Source: Cucumis sativus (lineage: Eukaryota > Streptophyta > Magnoliopsida > Cucurbitales > Cucurbitaceae). Taken from it: DNA of 64,000 bases. The notes under the pieces were generated by a model that ran no database searches, was not told the origin of the DNA, and saw only the letters and a program-made list of their open reading frames with translations. How positions within the stretch are numbered: the stretch's first letter is position 1; every line of letters begins with the position of its first letter. Location: positions 21,604,307 through 21,668,306 of the forward strand of contig NC_026661.2 in NCBI RefSeq assembly GCF_000004075.3, written 5' to 3'. Shown here piece by piece: positions 12,174-24,300 of the stretch. Made by a program: the position numbers and the translations under genes.

Positions 12174-15100
12174 TCATGAATTATTTACAGAGTTACTCTT
12201 GTTCACACCTTGCATGTCCATAGGAGAATTTGCAATACTACTGACTGAACCAAGAGTTTGTGAACTCAACTGAGGGCTAGCAGGGCAAACCTCAGGATTC
12301 CCAGCACTAAGGGCATGGATTGTCCCTGAGCTCATTTGCTGCGGACTCATCGGAGTTCTCTGATTCATTTGTTGCGGGCTAGCGGTTTGCTGCTGCTGCT
12401 GCTGCTGATTGAGTTGTTGAACTCCCATGGTTGAAGGTGAACCCACTTGCTGTGGTGAAACTACAGCCTGAAGTGGTGTTGTTGTTTCAGGATGTTGTAG
12501 TTGCTGAGGTTGTAGCTGCTGTTGCTGAGGTGGTTGTTGCTGCTGTTGCTGTTGCTGCTGCTGCTGTTGCTGTTGCATTTGCTGTTGCTGTTGCTGTTGT
12601 ATTTGCTGTTGTAGCTGTTGCTGTTGCTGCTGATTCATGTACGGATTCATTCCCGTCACTAACTTTGGAGGACCCATAGAAACTACTGCTCGTTGCATTG
12701 GGGTCAGGCTAGCACGGTTCAGAGTTTGTCCAAGCATTGAAAGTCCACCTGAGCTTGGATGCATCTGTCTTGCACCTGGTATTCCAGTTATTGCTGATTG
12801 CGAAGCAGCACCGAGCATGCCTCGGTTCTGTGCCATCCTGAATTTATAAGCTTGTGCCTGGGCTGGTGTTAATGTCCCCGCTCGAAATTGCTGATTGAGA
12901 GCATTGTTAAAACTAGATGCCTGGGTTAAGTTCATTGGATTTTGACCTGCATTGCCCATGGCAGGAATAGATCCCATGGGTGCTTGCAGTCCAGTTCCTC
13001 CTATTCCTCGGGTAGCTCCTACACCAATTGAACTGCCAAGGTTTCCAAGCATGTTATTGTTCATGTTGCCCATACCCACAGTTCCGATCATCATTTTCCT
13101 TTGCATCTGTGATTGCTGCTGTTGCTGCTGCTGCTGTAATAGGTGAAGTGGAATTGACGACTTGTTTACCATGTTAGTACCCAATTGAACATTGGGATTT
13201 TGACCAATGGCATTCAAATGCGAGAGGGGGTTTGGTCCAAGCATCACTTGTCTCTGGAACTGTTGATGCTGAGGTTGAGTAAGGCTTTGCTGATTCTGCA
13301 GCTGTGATGGCTGCGGTTGCTGTTGCTGCTGCTGCTGCTGCATTGATGCTTGAGCTTCTACCTGCTGTGGCCTTGCAGGTAACGAAACCCCTGCCAAAAT
13401 TCCTTGAGACATCTGCATTGCCTGAGGATTTCCAGGAGGCAACATTCTTGCGTTTCCTAGAAGATTATGGGATGCATTGAGCAAAGAAGCATTACCGCTA
13501 CCGCTAGGCTTTGGAACTTCATTGGATGTTTGACTTGGAAACGCTTCTCCATAAGTCTGCATTTCCGCTGCTGGATTAATATGAGGATGACCAGCAGCAT
13601 TTGTTTGATTGTTCGCAGATGGGTTTATTCGTGTTGGCCTAAGTTGAATAATATCTTCAATAAGATCATAACCTTCATGAACCATCTGCAAATTATATAA
13701 ATGTTTTACTTGAGCATCATCGAAGAATTTAAAGACATGTTTGGTAACTACTTAATAATTTAAAAATGAATAAAATTCTTAGATCAGTTTTGAAACTTAA
13801 TGAAAGGGAATTGTAGATCATACCAAGGAAGATAATTGGCCAGCAAGTAAATCTGCCAAAAGCTGTATCATAAGACATACATATACTTGTGTCAGAACAG
13901 AAAAAGGTACGGAAGATGTTCAGTATATAAATAATCAATAAGAATTAAAAATGTGCAGTTACATGAACTGAGAACTCAAGTGCTTTTTCGTGTGCTCTGC
14001 CATCATGTCTGACTGTTGGAAACCGTATAGTGTATACTAGTCTAAAGTCTATACTATCAACAAGGTCTTCATTCAATAATAATAATATTAAGCTACATAA
14101 ATGACCAGATAACAATTGTCTCTCTAACCTCAAAGGAGGGAGTTCATAATAATTTATCTACCTTTCCTGCCCAAGAATTTATTTCAGATGCTAACACAGC
14201 CACAAAACTAGAGAGAGACGAAATGGAATCTCCATACAGATGCAGCACTCGAAGGATGCATACCATTTACATTAGACAACTACTCTATTTAAAGCAAAAG
14301 TAAACCAATCCTAATCCTAATTAACAAGAGACTTAACAAAAGTAAACTAATCCTAATTAATAAAAGAAACTTAATCCTCATCCTAAATAATAGAAAAAAC
14401 TAATTCTAATCCTAATAAACCAAAGAAACTAATCCTAATAATTAAGGATTTGAACATAATACCCTATTCCTACTACATCAATTTGATTTTGAAAGAAGTG
14501 TAGGCTAACCCATGGTGGATGGAACCAACAGATATTAGCATGAGGATTTGACTTTTGGGGAAGTGTGGTTGCGACTACCGAAGAAATTAGGAGTAGTCAC
14601 AGTTAAATTGTTTGTTCCATAAGCTTATTCAAGGAGATACCTTTTTGAGACCAAATATACAACATCAATTTGATTTTTCAAAAAAATGATAGCCTTAGTT
14701 GCACATTTTGATATTTACTTTAAATATATGCATAAATCCATTTACTTATTAGGGTCTGCAAAACATGATAGATTAGCCAATAATCTCAGTCACCCGACCA
14801 ACATAGAACAGACAGTTGAAGTTAACTCCAATGAATCTCTAAGAACAAAATAGCTGGTAAACATAATAGAGCTTACAGTATTAGGCAATGTCGGAAGACA
14901 ATCCTCAATAGCCAGAAAAACGGAATCATCTATATCTTCATAGGTAATTGCTACAGTTCCATCATTGGGTTTTTCTGACAGGATTACCCTACTTCGTAAC
15001 CTAGTAACGTATGAATCCATTCCTGCAGAAGAATGTAGGTTTCAAATGGAATGAAGAGTTAAACAAAAGACCAACTATTTGAGAACTGACAATGTTACGG

Positions 15101-18100
15101 ACCTGGAGGTGTACGGTCTTGCAACATAAAAGTTAACACCCTTCTTTTGCAGGCATTTAAGCTGCCACCAATAAGGGACTTTGACATCTTCCTTAGACCC
15201 GCGTCATCTTTTAAACCATCATTAATAGACGAGGTTGCCAGAAGGGTTGCAACATTGTGAGCGGAATATGTACTTGATTTTCTGATAGGATAGTCATTGG
15301 TATTGCTCTTTTTAAGGTTGAGCTTATGCCTGCAATAGGTTTTTATTAAACAAAAAACAAATGCATTAAAGTAATATACATCTTATGATAAGCCAAAATC
15401 TTGCATCAAGCTTAAATCAGGGAGAAAGCAAGCGGGAAAAAAAGAAAACACAACAGAATGACATTAACTCATCGACCATCTTAATGTCAGAAAGAGGAGG
15501 GATATCTTTACCTTGAAGTTACCATTTCAATCTTTGAGAATCTTTCAATCATGCTTTGATCAGCAAAAGGTGGGGTTCCAACTGAAGGACTGTTTGCATT
15601 CAGGGGAACACTCATATTACCAACACTGGCAGGAGATCCAACTGCACTGATTGCTGGGGTTTTGGGGAGGGAGTTTGATCTTCGCTTTGCAGCAGCTTGG
15701 GCCTGATGTTGCCTTTGCATTGAATCATTAGCACTGGAAGTCAAGGATGGAGTTCCACCAACATGAGAAACAGGATTAATGCCAGGCTTATCCTTTTGTG
15801 CGGATGCAAGTGCAGAAATGTTTCCAGGCACTCCATAGTGTGGTCCACCTGAGCCACCACTAGAGAATTCCCCTGATTTTGACAAGGATGGTTGAGCCAT
15901 AGCTCCTGCTGATACATGAGGACTTTGAACTGATTTTCTTTTCGATAGTTGGTCCTCCTTTCTTGCTTCCTTCTCAACATGCTGACCAAAATTATTCCAA
16001 GGAGGCTGAGAGAGATTAGATCTTATAAATGCTTGCGGTGGAGGTCTTTGCTGAACCCTTTGGTGCTGAGGATCTAGGTGGTTTTCTGTTTCCATCATCT
16101 GCATATCCGTTTTGTTTCGACTAGGGTCAGATCCATCCATCTTTTCTGAATCGAACTGCTCTTCCTTGGCTCCATATCGCATAGCTGATTGTCCTGTGGC
16201 AAACGGTATTTGCACAGAATCCTGATTCAGGACTCCTTCAAACATCTGTGGAGAAAATTTTTGCACTCCTGGGTTTGAGTACTGCATGCCTCTTGCTATG
16301 GCTTGCTGTTGCAACATACTCTTCCAATTCATGTCAGATCCCTGGGGACTTTCCATGGACGCCAATGGGTGCTGTTGAATTCCATCAATACCCATAAGAG
16401 ATGCCCTTGGTCTCTTGTTAAAGCTTGACAAGGGTGACATTTGCCCATCTTGAGTTTCCCTCTTGGCATGAAGAGAGACATTAGGGTTCAAATTATCCAC
16501 ATATGAGATCATGTCTTGCCCGCTAGGGGAAACACCAGATGGATTAAGAACTGAACCAGCTGCTTGATCAAGCATACCTCTTGGAGTTCCACTGCCCATA
16601 GAATACCTGGATTGAGAAACAGATACTGCAGATTGTGCGGGAAGAGTAGAATCTGAAGTAAAGTTCTTTGGTCTTGATGCCATCATCTCATTTAGAATCA
16701 TATTTTGACCAGCTACATTATCGTGGGCATTCAAATTTCCAGAAACGGCTCCTGAATCTCCCAGTCTAGTATTAAAATTTTCGGGTACTCTGTCTAGGCA
16801 AATCTTCTTTCCATACCTACTATTAGATGAGATAGATACTTCTGAAAGCTGTCTCAATCGCTTCCTCCGCTCGCTGTACTGAGAAAAGTTGAGCTACAGA
16901 CAGAAACAATAAATGTTAAACACATGAAATAGATTGAAATCTTATTTTCATAAAACATAAACATTTGAAATTTATATCACATCACCTTCATAGGAACTGG
17001 GCTGTTACAAAGCCTATCAAATGTAGGAGCAGGATTAAGATTAAGTTGTGGTTGCAATGCCTTCAGAATCCGGGACTCCACTTCCTTGAGTATTAAAAAC
17101 AAATTAAGAAATCTATCACACCCTCAACATGTTATCAAAATTATTCACCATAGATTATGAACTAAGCAAACATACCATCAGATCACCATAGGTCCATGAA
17201 TTATCTGAAATTAATGGAATATCTTTCACCACATTTTCCAAGGACATCCTAAGATGTATTTTGTTGACAATAGGTAATCCATCAGTCGATTGAGCACCAG
17301 GCCCCTGACCAGGAGGGCGTCCACGAAAGTCCCGTACCTACATATGATATGAACAACACATGCAAATTTCATATTTTTCAACTAATACATAAATTTTTCA
17401 ATAATGTATTGGTTAAATCATCCTAAGCATGATTTAGGCTTCCTGAAAATAAGCTCAGAATTTAGGTAAACTCACCTCACAAACAATTGTGCCATCGAAA
17501 TATTTGCAAGGTATGTCATCAAGAATATCTCCAGGTAATCGGCCACATTCAATAGCCTTCAAGCATATGAAATTAAGAAAATTAACAAAAGAAAAGGCTT
17601 GTCATAATGAAAATAATAGGAAAAGACAAACAATACTTATTATACTGAAAATACATAGACGTTAAAAGAGAATGTTAGATACTATTTAATGTAGTAGGAA
17701 TAGGGTATTTATGGTCAAATCCTTAATTTATGAGGATTAGAACTAGTTTTTTTATTAATTAGGATTGAGATTAGTTAATTTAATTAATTAGGACTAGGAT
17801 TGGGATTAGTTTCAATTATCAATAAAGTATTTATCTTCTTGTATTCACAACTTTTAAACATTAATAAAATTCACCCATTTGGTTTACATCACTATCACAT
17901 CATTGATTAACCCAACAACTTATGCTTATGGGTTATGATAAAATTAATTATATTAACACTTCAATACTCCCCTTATGAGCTTGAAAATTTATAGAAGATC
18001 CAACAAGTGGAAATCAATAGCATATGGAGAGTAATTGACATTAATGGGGTTTTGGGGTTTAAACACCTAACATCTTACTCTTATACAATATTAAACCGCC

Positions 18101-19829
18101 AATTAACACAAAAGTTTAAGTTGCAAGCCAAAGCGAATTTAGCTCAACGGTGAATGGCATAACTTTCTATCCTAGAGGTGGAAGGTTCGAATCCCCCAAC
18201 CCCAATTGTTGTACTCAAAAGTTTAAGTTGCTGAGTTATACTAAATTTAATTGTATCAACACTTTAATGGAGACAGTTCACAACAACAAAAGGGAAGTTC
18301 AACCACAATTAGAGACCATCAAGCTCATAAGTAATAAAGATGGAAGAACAATTGTCGCTAAAAGTGGTAAACTACGGATGAGAAATCTGCTCTACCAATT
18401 GTTTCAAAGTCAGCCAACCTTGGAAAAACATGTGTTCTTTCCAGTATTAAAGTCAAAAATTGCAGAGTGATACAAGCCATCTCAAAAGATTATTCATATT
18501 TACATTTGAAAAGAAAAAAACATGTGTTCTTTCCAGTATTAAAGTCAAAAATTGCAGAGTGATACAAGCCATCTCAAAAGATTATTCATATTTACATTTG
18601 AAAAGAAAGGAAAAATCTACCAGAAAAAAGAAACAAAGGGACCGCAACATAGACCTACTGATTTTGTAGCAGCAAGTAATCTGAATTTAAATATTTGAAA
18701 AATAAATAAATTTAATAAAAGCCCAACTAGTCAATACTTGCCATGCCATTAACAACTGGCTTAGTAAGAAGAGAGATGAGGGAAAGCAGATGACACTTAC
18801 TGAAAACAAGTTTTCAGATTTCCTGTCATAAGGAAGCAACTTTGAATTGTCCTGTAGAGTACTCAGGTGTGTAGGTTCAATCTGAAGATCACGATTGCAA
18901 AATTAAGCATTAATTTAGATGTAATTCTCTTCCTAGTAACCACTCAAATGAAGTAATGCTATTTTCAACAAACCTCTGATGGCTTTCCGATAGAATATCC
19001 ATCTTGAAACAGGTTTAAAGTGAAGGAAACTCCATTTTCTGAAAGAGGAATACTAAGTTTTCAAATGAAAATAAAAATCAAGAAAACAAGAATGGTAAGA
19101 TAATGCATAAAGTCAATAGAAAATCACCTGGAATTAGACGACCTAAAGAAGATCCAGTCACCCCATTTACCTCCCCATTTCTTTCATTTTCTTCACCCTG
19201 TTGCATAAAGAATAAGTGTATTACGAATTATGATACAAAGTAAACAGAATTGACATCATACTGACTTGCTATAGGCTATAGTATACCAAACTCAATAGAC
19301 ATTTTGCTGATTTCTGATTGTGAGACAAGTACAATTTTCATCCTTTAAATAACAAAAACAACAATAAAACATTCACTACATAATTCCCATTATTATTGTT
19401 AAGTTTTAAATTCAATATGGTATTTGAACTTTCAAAACATTTTAATGAAGCACACATTGGTTCAGATACTAAGAGTAAGTAACCAAGCAGTTAAATTCAA
19501 CCGCATCTTGGCTCAGATACCAAGAGTAAGTAACCAAGCAAAAAAAACAAAACAATACAAAAAAGCCCATCATTTTCAATTCATAAACAAAATCCCTCAT
19601 AACAAACAGCAACTGCACTGAAATCAGATTTCCACTTCGATAATCAAGGAAAGCCAGAAGCAGAAGCACTTACCTCAAGTTTTCGAGCTAGAGAAGATTC
19701 GCTCTTCAAAACTACTCTCGACCCATCCTTAGAGTCGTCATCATCCAGAACAGTGCTCCCAGATTGGGTAATAAAAGGCTTTGGATGAAACCTTTTACCC
19801 TTTTGCGAGATTTTGAAGGAGACACCCAT
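12174..19829 (-). CDS. PHL: Spt20-like, glutamine-rich nuclear protein, PHL type
   Basis: Resembles PHYTOCHROME-DEPENDENT LATE-FLOWERING, a plant nuclear protein with an Spt20-like N-terminus linked to flowering-time control. Twelve exons on the minus strand: 19674-19829, 19128-19197, 18974-19038, 18801-18881, 17476-17556, 17176-17337, 16986-17084, 15512-16893, 15103-15329, 14877-15022, 13824-13862, 12174-13685. The phases close to 1,339 residues. The Spt20-like part spans about 75-250 (SFTLNLFQDGYSIGKPSE, then the EVRDFRGRPPGQGPG segment). A large disordered Ser/Pro/Gln region follows. After a conserved patch (about 545-850) comes a long Gln-rich C-terminus with tracts near residues 950-965, 1019-1030 and 1184-1235. 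An in-frame ATG 21 bases upstream (19850) is a possible alternative start. MGVSFKIS at 19829 is preferred because homologs begin this way. Confidence 0.86.
12489..12640 (-). repeat. CAG/CAA repeat coding polyglutamine in PHL
   Basis: A dense run of CAG and CAA codons in the last PHL exon encodes about 50 residues that are mostly Gln, broken by a few Met, Ile, Leu and Pro. Shorter Gln runs lie at about 12388-12408, 13110-13137 and 13316-13342. CAG and CAA are mixed, which usually limits slippage. Length differences between cultivars would still be expected. Confidence 0.9.
14280..14480 (+). repeat. Dispersed repeat, copy 1 of an inverted pair in PHL introns
   Basis: An AT-rich stretch made of reiterated ACTAATCCTAAT-type motifs, ending TACCCTATTCCTACTACA. 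Its reverse complement, with the same flanking motifs, occurs at 17694-17880 in another intron of the same gene. It looks like an old transposable-element fragment; the family was not recognised. Confidence 0.6.
17694..17880 (-). repeat. Dispersed repeat, copy 2 of an inverted pair in PHL introns
   Basis: Begins TGTAGTAGGAATAGGGTA, the reverse complement of the end of the 14280-14480 copy, and carries the same AGGATTAG-type iterations in opposite orientation. It directly abuts the miniature LTR element that starts near 17894. Confidence 0.6.
17894..18261 (-). mobile_element. Miniature LTR element (TRIM-like) in PHL intron 4
   Basis: On the minus strand, two related ends of about 65 bp each begin TGTTRATAYAATTAA and run through an ATAACYCA block. 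One starts at 18261, the other at 17958. The short interior has a purine-rich AAGGGGAG just before the 3' copy and a degenerate match to the initiator-Met tRNA primer-binding site after the 5' copy. No coding capacity. This fits a degraded terminal-repeat retrotransposon in miniature. A SINE is inserted in its 5' terminal repeat. Confidence 0.55.
18109..18231 (+). mobile_element. tRNA-derived SINE with 16-bp target duplication, nested in the TRIM-like element
   Basis: The body at 18125-18215 has a pol III A-box-like TAGCTCAACGG and a perfect B-box GGTTCGAATCC with tRNA-like spacing, ending ATTGTTGTACT. It is flanked by exact 16-bp copies of CAAAAGTTTAAGTTGC at 18109-18124 and 18216-18231. These are the hallmark of LINE-assisted retroposition. 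Removing the body and one copy restores a continuous TRIM terminal repeat. At 91 bp it is close to a bare tRNA retrosequence. Confidence 0.75.
18429..18612. repeat. 92-bp tandem duplication in PHL intron 4
   Basis: A unit starting CATGTGTTCTTTCCAG at 18429 is repeated from 18521. The two copies are nearly identical over about 84 bases and diverge at the 3' edge. It lies wholly within the intron, so it does not affect the protein. Confidence 0.9.
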
Positions 19830-19849
19830 TAATTCCAAAATGGGGTTCA

Positions 19850-21310
19850 ATTAATTTGCAGTAATTTACGATCTTCGAATGCCAAGTGTGTGGGATCGAT
19901 GAAAAAAGGGAAATTTTGGGGAAACGGGAAAGAGAAAGAGAGAAAATTTGAAGTTCCCAATTACATGGAAATCATCAAAGAGAGGTGACGAAGATGGAAA
20001 GAAAGCGGAAGCTGAGCAACATAGAAATTGAAAATGAAGAGGCAAAGAAGAAAATCAGAGAGAGAAAGGGGCTGCAGTGTGTGTGGTGTGCGCAATGAAT
20101 TGGGCTGCACGAGCTGGGTTCGGTCCGATTACATCGGAAAATTTTCCCGCTGCAATGGGAATTTTTTTGCCACTCTTCTTCCCTCTACTTGCCAATTCGC
20201 GGTGACTTTCATTCCGAAGCTTTTAAACCGACTATCATCGGTTCGAAGTCGGATTACCCCTCATTTATAGTTAGAATTCAATAGTTTTCTTACCGAATAT
20301 AAGTATATCGATCAGAAATTTACATCGGTTTTTGGTTCTGAAAAATTAGGAATGTTTATTTATAATTTGTTTGTAGTGATTTCCATCCTTAAAACATTTG
20401 AGTTATTTGTCAAATTCTATCTCTTTTAGTTTTCAATTTTTGGTTTGTTTTTTTAATTTCAATCATACAAAATTGTTGTATTTTCATATTTTATTTTGTT
20501 CAGATGTTCTGAAAGGAAATATAAAATAAATATTTGTTTAAATATGCAAAGAACTATTATTTAAAGATTGCAATGAGTTATTTAATGTTATTCATGGATC
20601 AAAATTAATTTAACCTTTGAAATATATTTGTTAATGAACTCAAAAAAGAGAGAAAAAAATCTATTTATTTCATTGGATTTTTAGGGCATACCAGGTTGGA
20701 TTATATATAGCTGAAAATGAACCAAGTGATCGATGACAATTACAAATTTGATCGTTCCATTTAAACATCGTCAAAATTTTAGAATAATTTTCATTCCAAC
20801 CACTTTTATCCCGTAGATTAATTATTTGGCTCTCGATTTTTTAAAAGTCAAATTTCTATCATCGTTTCATCTATCTTAAAAAAACTGTTTTTCTTTACTT
20901 GGATTAGTTTTTTAACTTAGTATAAAAATAGATAATAGACAAATAAATTTAGAAATGAAAAGATGTTTATAATCAAATGGTTGCTAAACCAAAGCTTAGT
21001 AAACTTGTTTCAAACTTGAAATGTAACCTACACTTTTGTCAATCAGATATTTAATTCACAACGATAAATAATAATCTGTTTACAGTCTAGTAAACTAAAA
21101 ACAAAAAATCAAACAAGCATAGAATGGAACTTTTCATCCAAATGACTATTGCTAGTTTCTCTTGGGAGGGTCCTCTAATCCCTTGTCCTTAGGTTCTCTT
21201 TTGTTATTTGAATATACATGTTCCTTATCTAAAAAACAATAGAAGGTCGATGAAACCTATCTCACTGCTTTTACTCCGCAAAGATTCAACATCAGATCGA
21301 CATAGCAAAA
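19850..21310. other. Spacer: PHL promoter/leader and NUP107 3' region
   Basis: Roughly 19830-20270 is more GC-rich and is probably the PHL 5' UTR and promoter, read on the minus strand. The rest, to the NUP107 stop at 21311, is AT-rich with no supported gene. Confidence 0.5.
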
Positions 21311-24300
21311 TCAAGAAGAAAGCTCTCCAACCTCCATTTTGCGTAATGTATATTCTCTCTCGAGTATCAAAAACTCCTGCAATTCAGAATGCATTATCAA
21401 AGCCTCATAAAATTTAGATAAAAGGCAGAATCCCCGATGAGTTAGAGAGAAGAAAAACAGATAAATAGTAAAGAAACTCATTAAATGGCAGCGTTTTGTC
21501 TTTTGTTTAAAATTTTGTTAATGTTTTTAATTTTTGGTTGAAGGGTGTTACTATTTCAACTTCACTGACTAATAGAAGTAAGTTTCTAGAGCATTTCAAT
21601 TACACTCTTGTTTCTTTCACTAAATTTTTCTGTGAGAATAAATGCACAGTAAAATCTGGCAGACGGCAACATTAGTTACCAGATTGCTTTTATCATGATA
21701 AAGTTAATCGAGAGATACCTCGAATTGTTGCTGGCTGAACAAATCAGAAAATCCAGATTCAGAGCTCCCAACGAGTTCGATCAAATTATCATGGCATTTG
21801 GGTTCAAATCCCAGCTCCATCAGAGCCACAGAAACCTGAAAATAAGGTAATAAAAACGAGGCTGAGTAATTATTAACCGGTTCAAAAGTATGGAAAGAGT
21901 CCAAATTGTGCCTTGTTGAATATCTCATCCTCCAATTTTCATGAATAGTCTAGGCAAAAGGTTGATGAAAAAAACAATTCATTGAGAAAATACTGCTGAT
22001 CCAAGGAAAACAAACAACATTGGAAACATTTGAACTAATACAAACATCATTAGCCTCAAAGAAGTATTTACCTGCATGCATCGAAGAATAACTTCTGGAA
22101 GGCAGCATCGACGACATAGGCCTTGCACAATATATGCTGCAGGGTCTTTTAGTGAACCATCTTCATTTGAATACAAAGCATCTAAACGCAAGACCTCCAA
22201 AGTGACTCCAGCTTGAAAACCTCGAAGCTCACCTACAGCATATAAAAGTCATACTTGCTCAATAACCTTCTTTTTCTGTTAAGAGGTGGGGGGAAGAACT
22301 AAGAGAGGTCCACATCTCCTCAGATTTCATCATTTCAAAGGCCACAAGAACCAACCCTCGCATTTACTAAAATTCAACAGAATAGCAAATAGTAACTGAG
22401 CAGGATACTGAACATGCGGATGTAATACTACTTCTCACCTTTGAATCCAGCTGCCATGACACAACCAAGAATGCCACCATCATTAACTTCACGATGCCCA
22501 AGCCCATCGCCTGGTGCTGCTAAACAGCGAAGCACAATCTCAATACAGAAACCTTCCCCTGATGCAATGGAGACATTCACCTGCATATTTGAAGTACATA
22601 TGCAAATTTTTTTAACTTAACGAGTTTTTTCCCCTCTTTGCCTAATAAGAGATGAGGATATATTTGTATAAATGAAAAGATTATAAAATATGATAGAATG
22701 TTTGCATAAATGAAAAGACTATAAAATATGATAGAACTGTGTAACAAAATAAATGATAAACAAATAATGAACAAATCACAATTAGGCATCCCACACTCCT
22801 TCCATCAGCCAGGCCAAACCTGACTCCATTGCATAATTTCAAATTTCAAATTTCAAAGGGAGGAGACCCGACTAAGCCATCTCGAGTACAAAGTATAATA
22901 GGTTGTGATCTAAAAAGGCAGATATGGGGGTTCAGAGACCATCTAAAGCAATGAAAAAAAAAGAAGAAAAGAAGAATACACCAAACAAACTGCTACATTA
23001 CATCACAAAAAAACATAATAACAATGATGATGATGATAAATAGTCATTTATCTCTGTTTCTTATCCAAAAAATAATAGAAAAATATAATAAATCAAATTA
23101 AGGAACATACCACAAGTTGCCGATTTAATATGATCTGCTCAGTAACTGAAGAGTAAAGGGCACTTGTTAAGGTTGTGCACGTGGCAGCTTCAGGGCACAA
23201 ACATTCTCCAGAAGGTAAACACAGCATGACAGTGGCATGCAATTCAAGATAGACAGGCTCCATTGACTCAAAGAGGTGATCTTCTGCAAATCCCAACCAT
23301 GGACTTTCTTTTCCTAAGGAAAGAAAAATTATTTGCGGAAAGATTGTGAGTAGAGAAAACCATTAGCGTACCTGGCGTTATTAATTATGAATGGGAAAAA
23401 GAATAGATAAATCGTACTAAGTAATAATGAAAGTGAGGAATCCAGTGTCTCATTAGCAGCTACAATGGATCTTTGTTTTTCTTCCATTGAGAGATCCATG
23501 GAAGGCGCTTCATTATTCTCCAACTCAATTTTGAGCCAGTTGCGATATGTTGCATCACAGGAGAAATACTCACTCTAATGAAGATAAAAGTTGTATTAGA
23601 TGAAAATTAATCAACAATCAAAACATGTAATGCAGTAACAAGAACCAACATTTAATTACAAGAATTGGATAGCATACCCAATCCTGGAACTCTTTTAAGT
23701 TCTCCAAAACGCCATTATCCTCCAACGCACTAAATGTTTCTGAATGCTGCCTCAAAGGTTCAGCAAGAAGACTAAGTAACTTGTGTGCACCATTAGGCAT
23801 TGAAGGAATTCTCCACATGGATATCAGAGCAAACTCTCTGAACAAGATATTGCTATAAAACAACAAATGATTGAGATTCAAAAGCTGTAACTTGGACGGT
23901 TAGACTAGTATACAGCAAAGTTCAAGAGATCATTGTTGCTTCATTACTCCATACATACAAATATTGCACTATCAATTAACTTCAAAGTCAAATGTAACTC
24001 CAATAAAGCATAAAAAGTAGCACCCCAGATTTGAGTGGACCAATCAACATTCATAACTTGTCATGATATGGTGTAGTCAGTGATTCAGAAAGTGTACCTA
24101 GAAGCTATGCTCCCCCAAGACACCTCATTTCAAAAGCTCTTCTGTTTTCAAACAGTTTCCTAACCCAAGTACATTTGGTCCCCAAAATAATACTTGGATA
24201 ACAATCCTAATTAGGTGGCCACCTTAGTTGAACTAATTCCCTATAACCCCCCCCCAAGGTGTGCTTCCCACCCTAGTGTGCATTTAATGTGCCTTCCACC

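Noticed and set aside
12431-12679. Plus-strand open frame rich in Val and Ala
   Set aside because: It is the antisense of the PHL CAG/CAA repeat; such frames are a by-product of trinucleotide repeats.
13970-14026. Possible extra PHL exon (TCAGACATG to TTCAT) between exons 10 and 11
   Set aside because: It does not close in phase with exon 11. Joining exon 10 directly to 13862 gives the expected LPNT-LLADLLAGQLSSL-MVHEGYDL.
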